Made by a program: the position numbers and the translations under genes
Shown here: one piece after another, positions 1-8,167 of the stretch
How positions within the stretch are numbered: the first letter of the stretch is position 1
How the letters are laid out: the number at the start of each line of letters is the position of its first letter
Assembly: GCF_037658235.1 (NCBI RefSeq)
Contig: NZ_JBBJLN010000009.1
Coordinates: forward strand, 124,001 to 188,000
Direction: 5' to 3'
Length of the DNA: 64,000 bases
Source: Yunchengibacter salinarum
Lineage (GTDB): Bacteria; Pseudomonadota; Alphaproteobacteria; Sphingomonadales; Kordiimonadaceae
The notes under the pieces: model-generated
Databases searched by the model: none
Told to the model about the DNA's origin: nothing
The model's input: only the letters and a program-made list of their open reading frames with translations

Positions 1-1794
1 CCCCCTACCGAGCCGATCGTGTGGTGGATCGAAAACACCACCCCGAAACCGCTGCGCCCGATCATCCGCAAGGCGGTGCTGGCCTGGAACAAGGCGTTCG
101 AGGCGGCGGGCTTCCGCGATGTAATTGAAGTGCGCCAGCAGCCTGATGACGCGGAATGGGACGCGGGCGACATCCGCTATAATGTGATCCGCTGGGCATC
201 CAGCCCCAACCCCGCCTTTGCCGGATACGGGCCAAGCTTCGTCAATCCGCGCACCGGGCAGATTCTGGGCGCGGATATCATGCTGGAATATTCCTTCCTG
301 CGCGGCAGCCTGCTGGAAGCCAAGATATTCAACGGCGCGGCGCTGTCGCTGCCGGGCGCGGATGCACGCGCCACCCCCCTGCCCCCGGTGGACCGCCAAT
401 GGGACGTGCCCGCGCTGGACCCGGCCAACCGTGCCGCCAATGCCCGTAGCCGCGAGCAGCGGGAGGGGCGGCCACAACCGCGTGGCTGGCACCTGGCCAG
501 CGAAGGGGCGCGGTGCAGTGCCGCCGGGGCCATGCAGTTCAACACCATGCTGGGCACCGCGCTATCACAGGTGTTCGACCGGGCGCCGGAACAGCGCCGC
601 CGCCTGATCGAGGAAGCGGTCTATTTCCTCGTCATGCACGAAATGGGGCACACGCTGGGCCTGTCGCACAACATGATGGCCACCCAGGCACGGGATTATG
701 ATTCCGCCCATGGCAAAGCCGGGGATCAACCGGCCCTGATCGGCTCGGTCATGGACTATCCGGCGGTGAATTTCGCCCCTGAAGGCCGTGATCAGGGCCG
801 CTTCTTTGCCACCGCGCCGGGGCCTTATGACCGCTGGGCCATCGCCTTTGGCTATGATCCGGCCCTGAGCGACGGGTCAGAGCGGGCGGACCATCTGGCC
901 CGCTCCACCGAAAAAGGGCTGGCTTTTGGCAATGATGCGGACGACATGCGCGTGCCTGGCAAGGGCATCGACCCGCGCATCAATGTTTTCGACTTCTCGG
1001 ACGATGCCATCCGCTATGCCGCCGACCGGCTGACCCTTGCCCGCAAGGCGCTGAACCGCATGGCCGACCGCTTTACCAAACCGGGGGAAAGCCATCAGGC
1101 GGTGCGCAATGCCTATCTGTTCGTCACGGCGGACATGCTGTGGCAGGCCCGCGTGGTGTCGCGCTATGTGGGCGGCATCTATACCGATCGGGCGGTGGTG
1201 GGCCAGAAAGGGGCGGATGCGCCCTATCGCCCGGTGCCGGTGGCGCAGCAGAAACGCGCCATGGACCTGCTGGCCGATCATATCTTCGCGCCGGACGCCT
1301 TCCAGATACCGGCGGAGCTGGCCCGTCGCCTTGCGCCGCAGCGGCGCGGCCTGTTCACCTATGCCACCAATGAAGACCCCAAGATCCATGCCCGCACGGT
1401 GGCCATTCAGGCGGATATCCTGGCCCATCTGCTGCATCCGCTGACCCTGATGCGGATGACGGATACCCGGCTTTACGGCAATGACTACAGCGTCACAGCC
1501 ATGATGACCCGCCTGACGGACGCCCTGTTCCGCGCCGACCGGCGGGGTGACGTGAACAGCTTCCGTCAGGAAATCCAGGTCTATTATGTGGAAAAGCTGG
1601 CCAGCTTAGTGGATGACAGCCGCTACGACTATGTGGCCCGCTCCAACGCCATTGCCCGGCTGAAGGATATCAGGCGCACACTGGATCGCTGGCGCGGCGG
1701 CGATGAAACCCGCGCCCACCGGGAGCATCTGATCATGCTGATAGAACGGGCCTTTGAAAAGCCGCGCCAGCAAAACCTGATCATCTCCCGCTAG
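1..1794 (+). CDS. Zinc-dependent metalloprotease, C-terminal part (partial gene)
   Basis: The frame is open from the first base, so the gene begins upstream; 597 residues are visible. The key motif HExxHxxGxxH lies at visible residues 213-223 (HEMGHTLGLSH), the extended zinc site of metzincin-type peptidases. The spacing and following sequence match the large bacterial DUF5117/DUF4953 metalloprotease proteins, usually over 800 residues and exported. The missing N-terminus should hold the signal peptide. No substrate can be inferred. It converges on the SDR gene at 1888. Family assignment is fairly secure; the cellular role is unknown. Confidence 0.85.
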   Translation, partial: PPTEPIVWWIENTTPKPLRPIIRKAVLAWNKAFEAAGFRDVIEVRQQPDDAEWDAGDIRYNVIRWASSPNPAFAGYGPSFVNPRTGQILGADIMLEYSFLRGSLLEAKIFNGAALSLPGADARATPLPPVDRQWDVPALDPANRAANARSREQREGRPQPRGWHLASEGARCSAAGAMQFNTMLGTALSQVFDRAPEQRRRLIEEAVYFLVMHEMGHTLGLSHNMMATQARDYDSAHGKAGDQPALIGSVMDYPAVNFAPEGRDQGRFFATAPGPYDRWAIAFGYDPALSDGSERADHLARSTEKGLAFGNDADDMRVPGKGIDPRINVFDFSDDAIRYAADRLTLARKALNRMADRFTKPGESHQAVRNAYLFVTADMLWQARVVSRYVGGIYTDRAVVGQKGADAPYRPVPVAQQKRAMDLLADHIFAPDAFQIPAELARRLAPQRRGLFTYATNEDPKIHARTVAIQADILAHLLHPLTLMRMTDTRLYGNDYSVTAMMTRLTDALFRADRRGDVNSFRQEIQVYYVEKLASLVDDSRYDYVARSNAIARLKDIRRTLDRWRGGDETRAHREHLIMLIERAFEKPRQQNLIISR

Positions 1795-1887
1795 CCGCGC
1801 ATTTTACGCCCGACTTCTTGACGCCCGAAATCTGGCCGGCATCTGGCCGACATCCAGTCGGCGTCTGGCCGGGGCGGGGGCGCGCCA

Positions 1888-2676
1888 TCACCGCACATAA
1901 GACGCGCCATTGATATCGAAGGTGCTGCCGGTGGCATTATCCACCCGCCCGCTCAGCAGGAAAGCCACCATATGGGCGATCTCTTCCGGCTCGCAGGGGC
2001 TGCCCGTGGGGATTTCAGCCAGCATGTGTTCATTGCCCGGCGCGAACGCCTTGGCGGCCATGTCCGTGCGCACCCAGCCCGGCGCAACAGTGAAGGCCCG
2101 AATGCCTTGCGGGCCATAGCCGCGGGCGATGGATTTCATCATGGAGACCAGCGCCGCCTTGCTGGCGCCGTAATGGATGGCATCCGTGGTGTCGCCGCGC
2201 GCCGCCGCCCGGCTGGACAGGGTGACAAGCCGCCCGCGCACGCCTCCCTCAGGCCCGTTCGCGGCCAGCCAGTCATTGATCGCGGCCCGGCTCAGATCGG
2301 CCACCGCCTGCACATTCACCTGCATCACCTGTTGCCAGTGCGCCGCCCATGTGGCCTCGTCACACTGGTCCGCTTCAAGCGGCGTGGACGGCATGATGGC
2401 GGCATTGTGCACCACCGCGTCGATGGGCCCCGCCGCGTCCCGCACGGCACGCCACAATGCCCGCCCGGCCCCCGGTTCACCCAGATCACACGCCAGCGCG
2501 GAAAGCGCCCCACCTGCCTGCGCAAGTGGGTCGGCCTGCGCAAGGCGGCCCGGCGCGCTGTTATAGGTGGCCACCACGCGGGCCCCCTCGGCCAGCAGAT
2601 GGTCCACGATGGCGGCTCCAATGCCGCGCGATCCCCCGGTAACGAGTATGGTCTGGCCGGACAGGCTTCTGGTCAT
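1888..2676 (-). CDS. SDR family oxidoreductase (FabG-like)
   Basis: A 262-residue classical short-chain dehydrogenase/reductase. The NAD(P)-binding glycine motif TGGSRGIG is at residues 13-20, an NAA motif (HNAAIM) follows near residue 90, and the catalytic pair appears as YGASK with an upstream serine (TLSSR). The C-terminal PGWVRTDM and the closing NGASYVR stretch are typical of FabG-like enzymes. Family members reduce or oxidise carbonyl or hydroxyl groups on very varied substrates, so the substrate cannot be named. The next minus-strand gene upstream is the Sel1-like gene at 2817-3095. A housekeeping FabG is unlikely because no fatty-acid genes are adjacent. Confidence 0.85.
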   Translation of the reverse strand: MTRSLSGQTILVTGGSRGIGAAIVDHLLAEGARVVATYNSAPGRLAQADPLAQAGGALSALACDLGEPGAGRALWRAVRDAAGPIDAVVHNAAIMPSTPLEADQCDEATWAAHWQQVMQVNVQAVADLSRAAINDWLAANGPEGGVRGRLVTLSSRAAARGDTTDAIHYGASKAALVSMMKSIARGYGPQGIRAFTVAPGWVRTDMAAKAFAPGNEHMLAEIPTGSPCEPEEIAHMVAFLLSGRVDNATGSTFDINGASYVR

Positions 2677-2816
2677 GGCTGGCGTTCCCCCGATGCACGC
2701 TGTTGTCCGCCAGACGGTGCCCGGAACACACCGCCCCGGTCAAGCGGGCACCGTGTGGGCTCCCCCTTGGCAACGCCCGCCACGCCTGCCCCACGCAGAA
2801 CGCCAAAAACCGGCCA

Positions 2817-3095
2817 TCAATGCCGGGCTTTCCATTCCCGCGCGGCCCGTTGGGCGTGGGCGATTTCCTGTGGGCTCATCTCCCGTGCCAGATCGGCCCG
2901 ATCCGCCATGGCCCGCGGCACGCCATTGATGGCGGCCAGATTCAGCCATTTATGAGCTTCCACATAGTCCCGGTTCACATGGTAGCCGGTGGAATAGAAC
3001 AGGCCGAGATTGTACAGGGCCTGCGCATCCCCCCGTTCAGCCGCCATGATGGCGCGCTGCGTGGCTTTGCGTGTTGTCTTGTCTTCCTGCCCCAT
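2817..3095 (-). CDS. Small Sel1-repeat-like protein
   Basis: A 92-residue soluble protein. I chose the ATG at 3095 because AGGAGG stands 7 bases before it; an upstream in-frame extension is cysteine- and proline-rich and looks non-coding. Residues about 18-60 (ALYNLGLFYSTG ... AHKWLNLAAING) resemble Sel1/TPR-like alpha-helical repeats, about one and a half units. Sel1 repeats usually mediate protein-protein contacts. There is no signal peptide or enzymatic motif. The 444 bases upstream separate it from the divergent glycine-zipper gene. Confidence 0.7.
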   Translation of the reverse strand: MGQEDKTTRKATQRAIMAAERGDAQALYNLGLFYSTGYHVNRDYVEAHKWLNLAAINGVPRAMADRADLAREMSPQEIAHAQRAAREWKARH

Positions 3096-3539
3096 CGGGC
3101 CCTCCTGTTTCTGACCGTTAAAGCACGACCAAAAGGGCTGACGGCAGGGTGTGGGCGGACAGTCTTCTTGCGGACAAACCGTTGGCGCACAGCATAGCAG
3201 CCCGCCCCCCGGCACAGAAGCCCCGTTGCCCGCAAAACGCGATCACATTTTCACACCGAACCCAAGGCCCCCCGGCAACCACTGCTGGCGACAGGGGCTG
3301 CTTCCATGGCATGATCAACGCACCGGGCGATGATGCCCATAAAGGGATGAGTGGCGGCGCCGGATATGGCATGATTAACCCGTCATTCATGGTGCTTCAC
3401 CAGACTCATATGTATGACTGGCCGTTATTGCGATCCCGCAGCGAAGCGGTGACAATCCCCCGCCGTGCGGAGATGCCGCAAAATCGCCGCAAAATCTGCC
3501 AACCATCAGCCTTGTGCATCTGAGCAACGGAGACCCGCC
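3096..3539. other. Intergenic region without a convincing gene
   Basis: A 444-base gap between the divergent genes starting at 3095 (-) and 3540 (+). Short frames exist but have no ribosome site and an atypical residue mix. It should hold the promoters of both flanking genes, but I see no clear -35/-10 pair. It contains a 14-base near-perfect direct repeat (ATGGCATGATYAAC at 3305-3318 and 3365-3378, exactly 60 bases apart). Confidence 0.6.
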
Positions 3540-4154
3540 ATGCCGTTTGATTCCCCCCTTTCCCCCGCCCGCCCCATCACCACCGACCAGTCAGGGCGCA
3601 AGGAAAAGGCCAAGGCCCGCGCTTTGCTGATCCCGGCACTCTGCCTGCTGGGGCTCACCACCGCCGCCTGCACACAGGCGCAATCCCCTGGCCGGGTGGA
3701 AAGCCACGCGGTGGGCGAGGCACGCCGCGCCCAGAAGGGCGTGATCGAAAATGTGCGCTTCGTCACCATTGAAAACAGGGGCAAGGTGGGCACCGTGGCA
3801 GGCGCGGGCATCGGGGCGGCGGCTGGCTCCACCGTCGGTAACGGGGCCGAGGGTGTGATCGGCGCCATTGCCGGGGCCCTTATCGGGGGCGCGGTGGGGC
3901 GCGGCGTTGACAAGGGCAGCAGCCGGCGCCGGGGTGTGGAATATGTGATCCGCATGGACAGCGGCGATCTGGTCAGCATCGTACAGATGGAAGATACACC
4001 GCTGGCCGTGGGCAGCCCGGTGATCGTCACCTTCGGGCGGGACCAGACCCGCGTGACATTCGATGCCCAGGCAGCCCTTCCCTATCGCCAGACCAACGAC
4101 ACACCGCCACCGGATGCGGCGGTGAATGACCGCGACGCCGATTACAAAAACTAG
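3540..4154 (+). CDS. Glycine-zipper 2TM outer-membrane lipoprotein-like protein (SlyB-like)
   Basis: 204 residues from ATG 3540 (GGAG 9 bases upstream). A basic N-terminus is followed by a hydrophobic stretch ending TTAAC at residue 44, which resembles a lipobox, though position -3 is Thr rather than Leu. A glycine zipper follows (about residues 84-125, alternating Gly/Ala runs such as GAGIGAAAGS and GALIGGAVGRG), then a C-terminal beta-rich region. This architecture matches SlyB/Pcp-type outer-membrane proteins, thought to stabilise the envelope. Two further glycine-zipper genes follow on the opposite strand. The export signal is plausible; lipid attachment is uncertain. Confidence 0.75.
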   Translation: MPFDSPLSPARPITTDQSGRKEKAKARALLIPALCLLGLTTAACTQAQSPGRVESHAVGEARRAQKGVIENVRFVTIENRGKVGTVAGAGIGAAAGSTVGNGAEGVIGAIAGALIGGAVGRGVDKGSSRRRGVEYVIRMDSGDLVSIVQMEDTPLAVGSPVIVTFGRDQTRVTFDAQAALPYRQTNDTPPPDAAVNDRDADYKN

Positions 4155-4169
4155 GGCATACCATATGGA

Positions 4170-4203
4170 AAACCCGGTCGCACGCATGGCACGCCACCGG
4201 GTT
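4170..4203 (-). terminator. Possible terminator hairpin between convergent genes
   Basis: AACCCGGT at 4171-4178 pairs with ACCGGGTT at 4196-4203 across a 17-base loop. On the minus strand the stem ends in a four-T run, about 40-75 bases past the stop at 4244. It lies between convergent genes. The loop is long and the T-run short. Confidence 0.35.
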
Positions 4204-4243
4204 CATCGGCTGAAAGTTCACGGCACTTTAACGGGTGCGCCGC

Positions 4244-5134
4244 CTAACGGTCGCGCCCGCCGGTGCCCTCATCATCCCCATCACTTTCAGGCGCGTTCTC
4301 GTTCTCAGGTGCTTTTTCATCCCCGGCGCGCGGCTCTTCCCCGGCACGGCGGGTACACACATAATTGCGCCCGATGAACTCATAGGCCAGGCACCGCCCG
4401 CGGTCCTGTTCCAGATCCCGCGCGGTCTGCCCGGCCCGGCTCGCGGGCGGTTGATAGCTGCCATCCCTTTCGTGAACATAGGCGCCGCTGTCGGTGAAGC
4501 GGCTGTAATAGGCACCGTCGCGCCGTGCCCCTTCATGGGCGGCGCGGCGCTCGCCCCCTCTCGCCCGGTCAGTCAGGGCCACCCCGGCCATGGCACCTCC
4601 CACGGCGCCAATCGCGGCCCCGGTGGCGCGGTTTTGACCACCATCGATCTCGGCCCCCAGAATACCGCCGACAACGGCCCCGGCCAGGCCCCCGGCCACG
4701 GAACTTGAGCCGCTGAACGCATGGCCGCCGCCATAGCTGCCGCCATACCCGCCAGCTCCGCGGCTGTGCGGGCTTACATAGCGGTGATGCCACAGCCGAT
4801 CCGCATAATGACGATTGGATGCAAACCGTTCCAGTTGGTGACGGCGCAGCGCGTAATGGGATCTGCTACGGTACGGGCTGTAAAAAGGCCGGTAGAAGCC
4901 ACGATGGCCGTACAGACCGCGATGGCCGTACAGGCCGCGGCCCAAAAAGCGGCCATGATGCCGGGCGCCGAAACCAACCCCCACGGACACATGACCGCGC
5001 GAATAATAGCCGTGTCCATTGAACGGCCCGGCCTTCGCCGCGGGCACCGCAAGCATCAGGCCGCAGGCCGCCAGCCCCGCCAGAAACAGCGAATGCCACC
5101 GCACCCGCTGCGTGGTCTGTGCGAAATGGGTCAT
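4244..5134 (-). CDS. Exported glycine-zipper / Gly-His-Tyr-rich protein
   Basis: 296 residues from ATG 5134, preceded by AAGGAGAG. A signal peptide is clear: a hydrophobic core (LFLAGLAACGLMLAVP) and an AKA-type cleavage site near residue 35. The next 100 residues are rich in Gly, His, Arg and Tyr with short repeats (LYGHRG twice). A glycine zipper follows (GGLAGAVVGGILGAEI and AAIGAVGGAMAGVAL), then a region with two Cys (RCLAYEFIGRNYVC) that could form a disulfide, and an acidic tail. It is probably an envelope protein; no function can be assigned. Confidence 0.7.
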   Translation of the reverse strand: MTHFAQTTQRVRWHSLFLAGLAACGLMLAVPAAKAGPFNGHGYYSRGHVSVGVGFGARHHGRFLGRGLYGHRGLYGHRGFYRPFYSPYRSRSHYALRRHQLERFASNRHYADRLWHHRYVSPHSRGAGGYGGSYGGGHAFSGSSSVAGGLAGAVVGGILGAEIDGGQNRATGAAIGAVGGAMAGVALTDRARGGERRAAHEGARRDGAYYSRFTDSGAYVHERDGSYQPPASRAGQTARDLEQDRGRCLAYEFIGRNYVCTRRAGEEPRAGDEKAPENENAPESDGDDEGTGGRDR

Positions 5135-5211
5135 GGGCTCTCTCCTTTTCAGGCTCATTGTGCCAATACGGCGCTGAACCATGCCTGAACAATGCGCCCC
5201 TTGCGCAAGGA

Positions 5212-5802
5212 TCACTGGTGCGGCGGGCCGATCACACCGCCCGCCACGGCCCCGCCGGACAAGGCACCGCCGGTCCCCGCCGTCGGGTCCGTCAGCGGCA
5301 CACCCACCAACACGGCCACCGGCAGTTGGCGGCCTTCCCGCGCCGCCCTGCGGGCCGCCTTTTCATACGCCTTTTGCTGCGCCGGGTCCGGCGGGCTGCC
5401 GCCAAGCACCGCGCCCAGCGCGCCAAATGCCACGGCGCCCGGCGCATCGGCCACGGCCTCCCCGATCACCGCCCCGGCGATACCGCCCAGAATCCGGCCC
5501 ACCGTCTTGTTATAGCGCGGCTTGAACGGGGCGCCCGCCTCCGGCGGTGGCAGGCGGGCATAATCCGGCACGTCCGGCGCCCGGCGCGGACAGCCGCGCG
5601 GGCAATGCCCCATGGCCACCATGTCCGGCCCGGTCACGGGAACCGGGCCCGGCAACGCTGGCCGCGACCCGTCATCGGCCCGGCCTGGCAGGCCAGCCAG
5701 CATCAACGCCCCCAGGACCGCCCCCAAAAAAAACGCGATCAGGCCAAAAAACCGGCATGGGCCGGGCACCCTGCGGGCTGGACCTTTTTCAAGCCGTCTC
5801 AT
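5212..5802 (-). CDS. Glycine-zipper membrane/periplasmic protein
   Basis: 196 residues from ATG 5802 with GGAGAAAG upstream. An N-terminal hydrophobic segment (about residues 18-37, FFGLIAFFLGAVLGALMLAG) is an anchor or uncleaved signal. A glycine zipper lies mid-protein (about 102-128, GRILGGIAGAVIGEAV ... AVAFGALGAVLGG), followed by basic and Ala-rich sequence. It is the third glycine-zipper protein within 2.3 kb and sits 77 bases upstream of the second on the same strand. The function is unknown; a structural envelope role is inferred from the family. Confidence 0.65.
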   Translation of the reverse strand: MRRLEKGPARRVPGPCRFFGLIAFFLGAVLGALMLAGLPGRADDGSRPALPGPVPVTGPDMVAMGHCPRGCPRRAPDVPDYARLPPPEAGAPFKPRYNKTVGRILGGIAGAVIGEAVADAPGAVAFGALGAVLGGSPPDPAQQKAYEKAARRAAREGRQLPVAVLVGVPLTDPTAGTGGALSGGAVAGGVIGPPHQ

Positions 5803-5846
5803 ACGCTTTCTCCATAGTCACCCGTCAGATAGTGTTCAGCCCGATT

Positions 5847-6434
5847 ATGACCATACTGCGACAACCCATCCCTGCACAGCCTGAACATCCTGTCTGTCAC
5901 ATCCGCCGCGCGCGCCCGGCTGACGCCCGCGCCGTTATCGCCCTTCAGAAGGTCCAATTCACCGCTTCCCGCCATCTCAATACCGAACCGGACGAGTTCC
6001 GCCCCCGCCTTTGGCGCACCATGCGGCGGCTCGGCCTGAGCCAGGTCACCGACACCCGGCCCGTCTTTCTGGCCGAAAAGGCGCCGGGGGGCGCCTTGAT
6101 CGGCCTGCTGGAAAGCTTTCACGACCCCCGAAGCCGCCTGCGACACAGCCTGTCTTTCATGCTGGGGGTGCATCCCCGCTGGCAGGGGCGCGGCGTGGGC
6201 GGCGCGCTGCTGGACCGCCTGATCAGCCATGTGCGCGACCATCCCGCGCTGGAAAGGATTGAATTGCATGTCCACAGCGACAATGATGTGGCGCAGCGGC
6301 TCTATCATGGCCGGGGTTTCCGGCTGGAAGGGCGACGGCAGGCGGCGGTACGCTTTGCCGATGGCCGCGTGGTGGACGACCTGATCCTGGCCCTCTGGCC
6401 CGGTGGGGCACCCCCGGCGCGGCCCGGCCCATGA
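5847..6434 (+). CDS. GNAT family N-acetyltransferase
   Basis: 195 residues from ATG 5847. The acetyl-CoA binding motif A is clear: VHPRWQGRGVGGALLDRL, carrying the Q/RxxGxG/A signature. The C-terminal part (HSDNDVAQRLYHGRGFRLEG) gives the usual beta-bulge and NxxAxxLYxxxGF pattern of the GNAT fold. GNAT enzymes move an acetyl group from acetyl-CoA to an amine on a protein, antibiotic or metabolite; the acceptor here is unknown. It is divergent from the glycine-zipper gene at 5802 and precedes the DUF3089 hydrolase, so those two may be cotranscribed. Confidence 0.85.
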   Translation: MTILRQPIPAQPEHPVCHIRRARPADARAVIALQKVQFTASRHLNTEPDEFRPRLWRTMRRLGLSQVTDTRPVFLAEKAPGGALIGLLESFHDPRSRLRHSLSFMLGVHPRWQGRGVGGALLDRLISHVRDHPALERIELHVHSDNDVAQRLYHGRGFRLEGRRQAAVRFADGRVVDDLILALWPGGAPPARPGP

Positions 6435-6462
6435 CCCGCCGCCACTGCAAAAGGGGGGAGAC

Positions 6463-7659
6463 ATGAATCAATCCGTCAAGCGCCGCAGTCCCGCGGCCTG
6501 GTTTCTGATCATCGTTGCCATAGCGGTGCTTGTGGGCGTCGGTCTGTGGTTGTGGGTCCAGATGAACCCGTTGACCGCCATGCGCCTGGCCTATCTGCCG
6601 GACGGCGCCATCGCCGAGGAGGAAATGGCCCCGGCCCCCGATTACGCCGCGCAGGCGGCCTGGGCAGCCCGGCCCGGCATGGAAAGTCCGGCCACGGAAA
6701 TCCCCGAAGGCACCGCCAGAACCGCCGTGGTCCCGGCGGCGGACGTGTTCTACATTCACCCCACCACCTATCTGAAGGATGACCGCTGGAACGCACCACT
6801 GGACGACCGGGACGCCAACCGGTGGCTGAACCGCCTGGTGCTGCGCCATCAGGCCAGCGCCTTCAATCTGGCGGGCCGTGTGTTTGTGCCGCGATACCGC
6901 CAGGCGGTGTTCGGCGCCTTTCTGGACGACAGCGGCCAGGGCGGTCAGGCGATCATGAACGCCTACCCGGACGTGGCGCGCGCCTTTGATCATTTCATCG
7001 AAAAGGAAGCGGGCGACCGGCCCATCATACTGGCGGGCCATAGTCAGGGGGCCATGCATCTCAAGCGCCTTCTGGCCGAAAAGGTGGTCGGCACGAAGCT
7101 GATGGATCGGCTGGTGGCGGCCTATGCCATCGGCGATACGGTCAGCGTGGAACGGGATGTGGGCGCCCTTGAAGGCATCGATGTGTGCACCGGCCCCACG
7201 GATACCGGCTGTCTGGTCAGTTGGCTGACCTTCGCACCGGACGGCGACCCGTCCATGCTGCTGGACTTTTTCAACGCCACGCCGGGGCTGGACGGGGCGA
7301 AGCGCGCGGGCAGCACCCTGCTGTGCACCAATCCGCTGACCTTCACGCCCGGCGGCGCGGCGGAAAAGGATGCCAACCGGGGCGCCATCGCCCTTGACAT
7401 GGACAGTGACCGCCTTGGCCCGCCGGTCGAGGGGTACACCGGCGCCCGCTGCGGCGACGACGGCATCCTGTATCTGACACGGGCGCCGGGCGATGCCTGG
7501 CAGGATTATGTGATGCCGGGCGGCAATTTCCACGTCTATGACATCAACCTGTTCTATATGAACCTGCGCGCCAATGCCGTCAGCCGGGTGCAGGCATGGA
7601 CGGCGGCGGCCACCCCCCAGGGGGAAAACGCCGACCAGAAAGGCCCCGACGCACCATGA
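6463..7659 (+). CDS. DUF3089 domain alpha/beta hydrolase-like protein, membrane-anchored
   Basis: 398 residues from ATG 6463, with AAGGGGGGAG just upstream. One N-terminal transmembrane segment (about residues 12-30) anchors the rest outside the cytoplasm. The body matches DUF3089: FYIHPTTYL near residue 100, the nucleophile elbow GHSQG with Ser at residue 194, and a C-terminal HVYDINLFY stretch carrying the likely catalytic His. Family members are predicted serine hydrolases or esterases with unknown substrates. The stop codon overlaps the ruvX start (ATGA), so the two are translationally coupled. Confidence 0.8.
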   Translation: MNQSVKRRSPAAWFLIIVAIAVLVGVGLWLWVQMNPLTAMRLAYLPDGAIAEEEMAPAPDYAAQAAWAARPGMESPATEIPEGTARTAVVPAADVFYIHPTTYLKDDRWNAPLDDRDANRWLNRLVLRHQASAFNLAGRVFVPRYRQAVFGAFLDDSGQGGQAIMNAYPDVARAFDHFIEKEAGDRPIILAGHSQGAMHLKRLLAEKVVGTKLMDRLVAAYAIGDTVSVERDVGALEGIDVCTGPTDTGCLVSWLTFAPDGDPSMLLDFFNATPGLDGAKRAGSTLLCTNPLTFTPGGAAEKDANRGAIALDMDSDRLGPPVEGYTGARCGDDGILYLTRAPGDAWQDYVMPGGNFHVYDINLFYMNLRANAVSRVQAWTAAATPQGENADQKGPDAP

Positions 7660-8132
7660 GCGAAACCTATGCCCAAACGGACCTGGCCGGTTTTCTGGCC
7701 GCCATCGGGCGCCCGTGCCGCCTGATCGGGCTGGACCCCGGCACAAAGACCATCGGGGTGGCCCTGTCAGACCGGATGCGCACCGTGGCCACCCCCACCG
7801 AGGTGATCCGCCGCACCAAGTTCCAAAAGGATGCCGCCCGGCTGAAAACCCTGATGGACACGCACGAGGTGGGCGGGGTCGTCATTGGCTGGCCGGTCAA
7901 TATGGATGGCAGCGAGGGGCCGCGCTGCCAGTCGGTCGGGGCCTTTGCGGACAATCTGAAAGGGGTGGTGGACCTGCCCCGCCTGTTATGGGATGAACGG
8001 CTGTCCACCGCGGCTGTGGAGCGCACCCTGCTGGACGCGGACAGCAGCCGCGCCCGCCGCGCCGAGGTGGTGGACAAGATGGCCGCCGCCTATATCCTGC
8101 AAGGCGCGCTGGACGCCCTGGCCCGCGCCTGA
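7656..8132 (+). CDS. ruvX: RuvX/YqgF family RNase H-fold resolvase
   Basis: 158 residues, starting at an ATG that shares four bases with the preceding stop. It shows the RNase H-like fold markers of YqgF: GLDPGTKTIGVALSD with the first catalytic Asp, VIGWPVNMDGSEG, WDERLST with the second acidic residue, and a C-terminal VDKMAAAYIL with the third. The family is implicated in Holliday-junction resolution and in pre-16S rRNA 5'-end processing; which role dominates is species dependent. It lies upstream of pyrB, as in other alphaproteobacteria. Confidence 0.93.
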   Translation: MSETYAQTDLAGFLAAIGRPCRLIGLDPGTKTIGVALSDRMRTVATPTEVIRRTKFQKDAARLKTLMDTHEVGGVVIGWPVNMDGSEGPRCQSVGAFADNLKGVVDLPRLLWDERLSTAAVERTLLDADSSRARRAEVVDKMAAAYILQGALDALARA

Positions 8133-8167
8133 GTGCGCGCCCGCCAACATGGGAGAACGAGACCCGC

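Noticed and set aside
1831..1871. Three close copies of TCTGGCCG and a small GCCGAC/GTCGGC hairpin between convergent genes
   Set aside because: The copies are too short and degenerate for a repeat family, and the stem lacks a T-run for a terminator.
3118..3390. A 90-codon minus-strand frame in the gap before the Sel1-like gene
   Set aside because: No ribosome site, odd composition, and repeated LIMP residues that simply reflect the direct DNA repeat.
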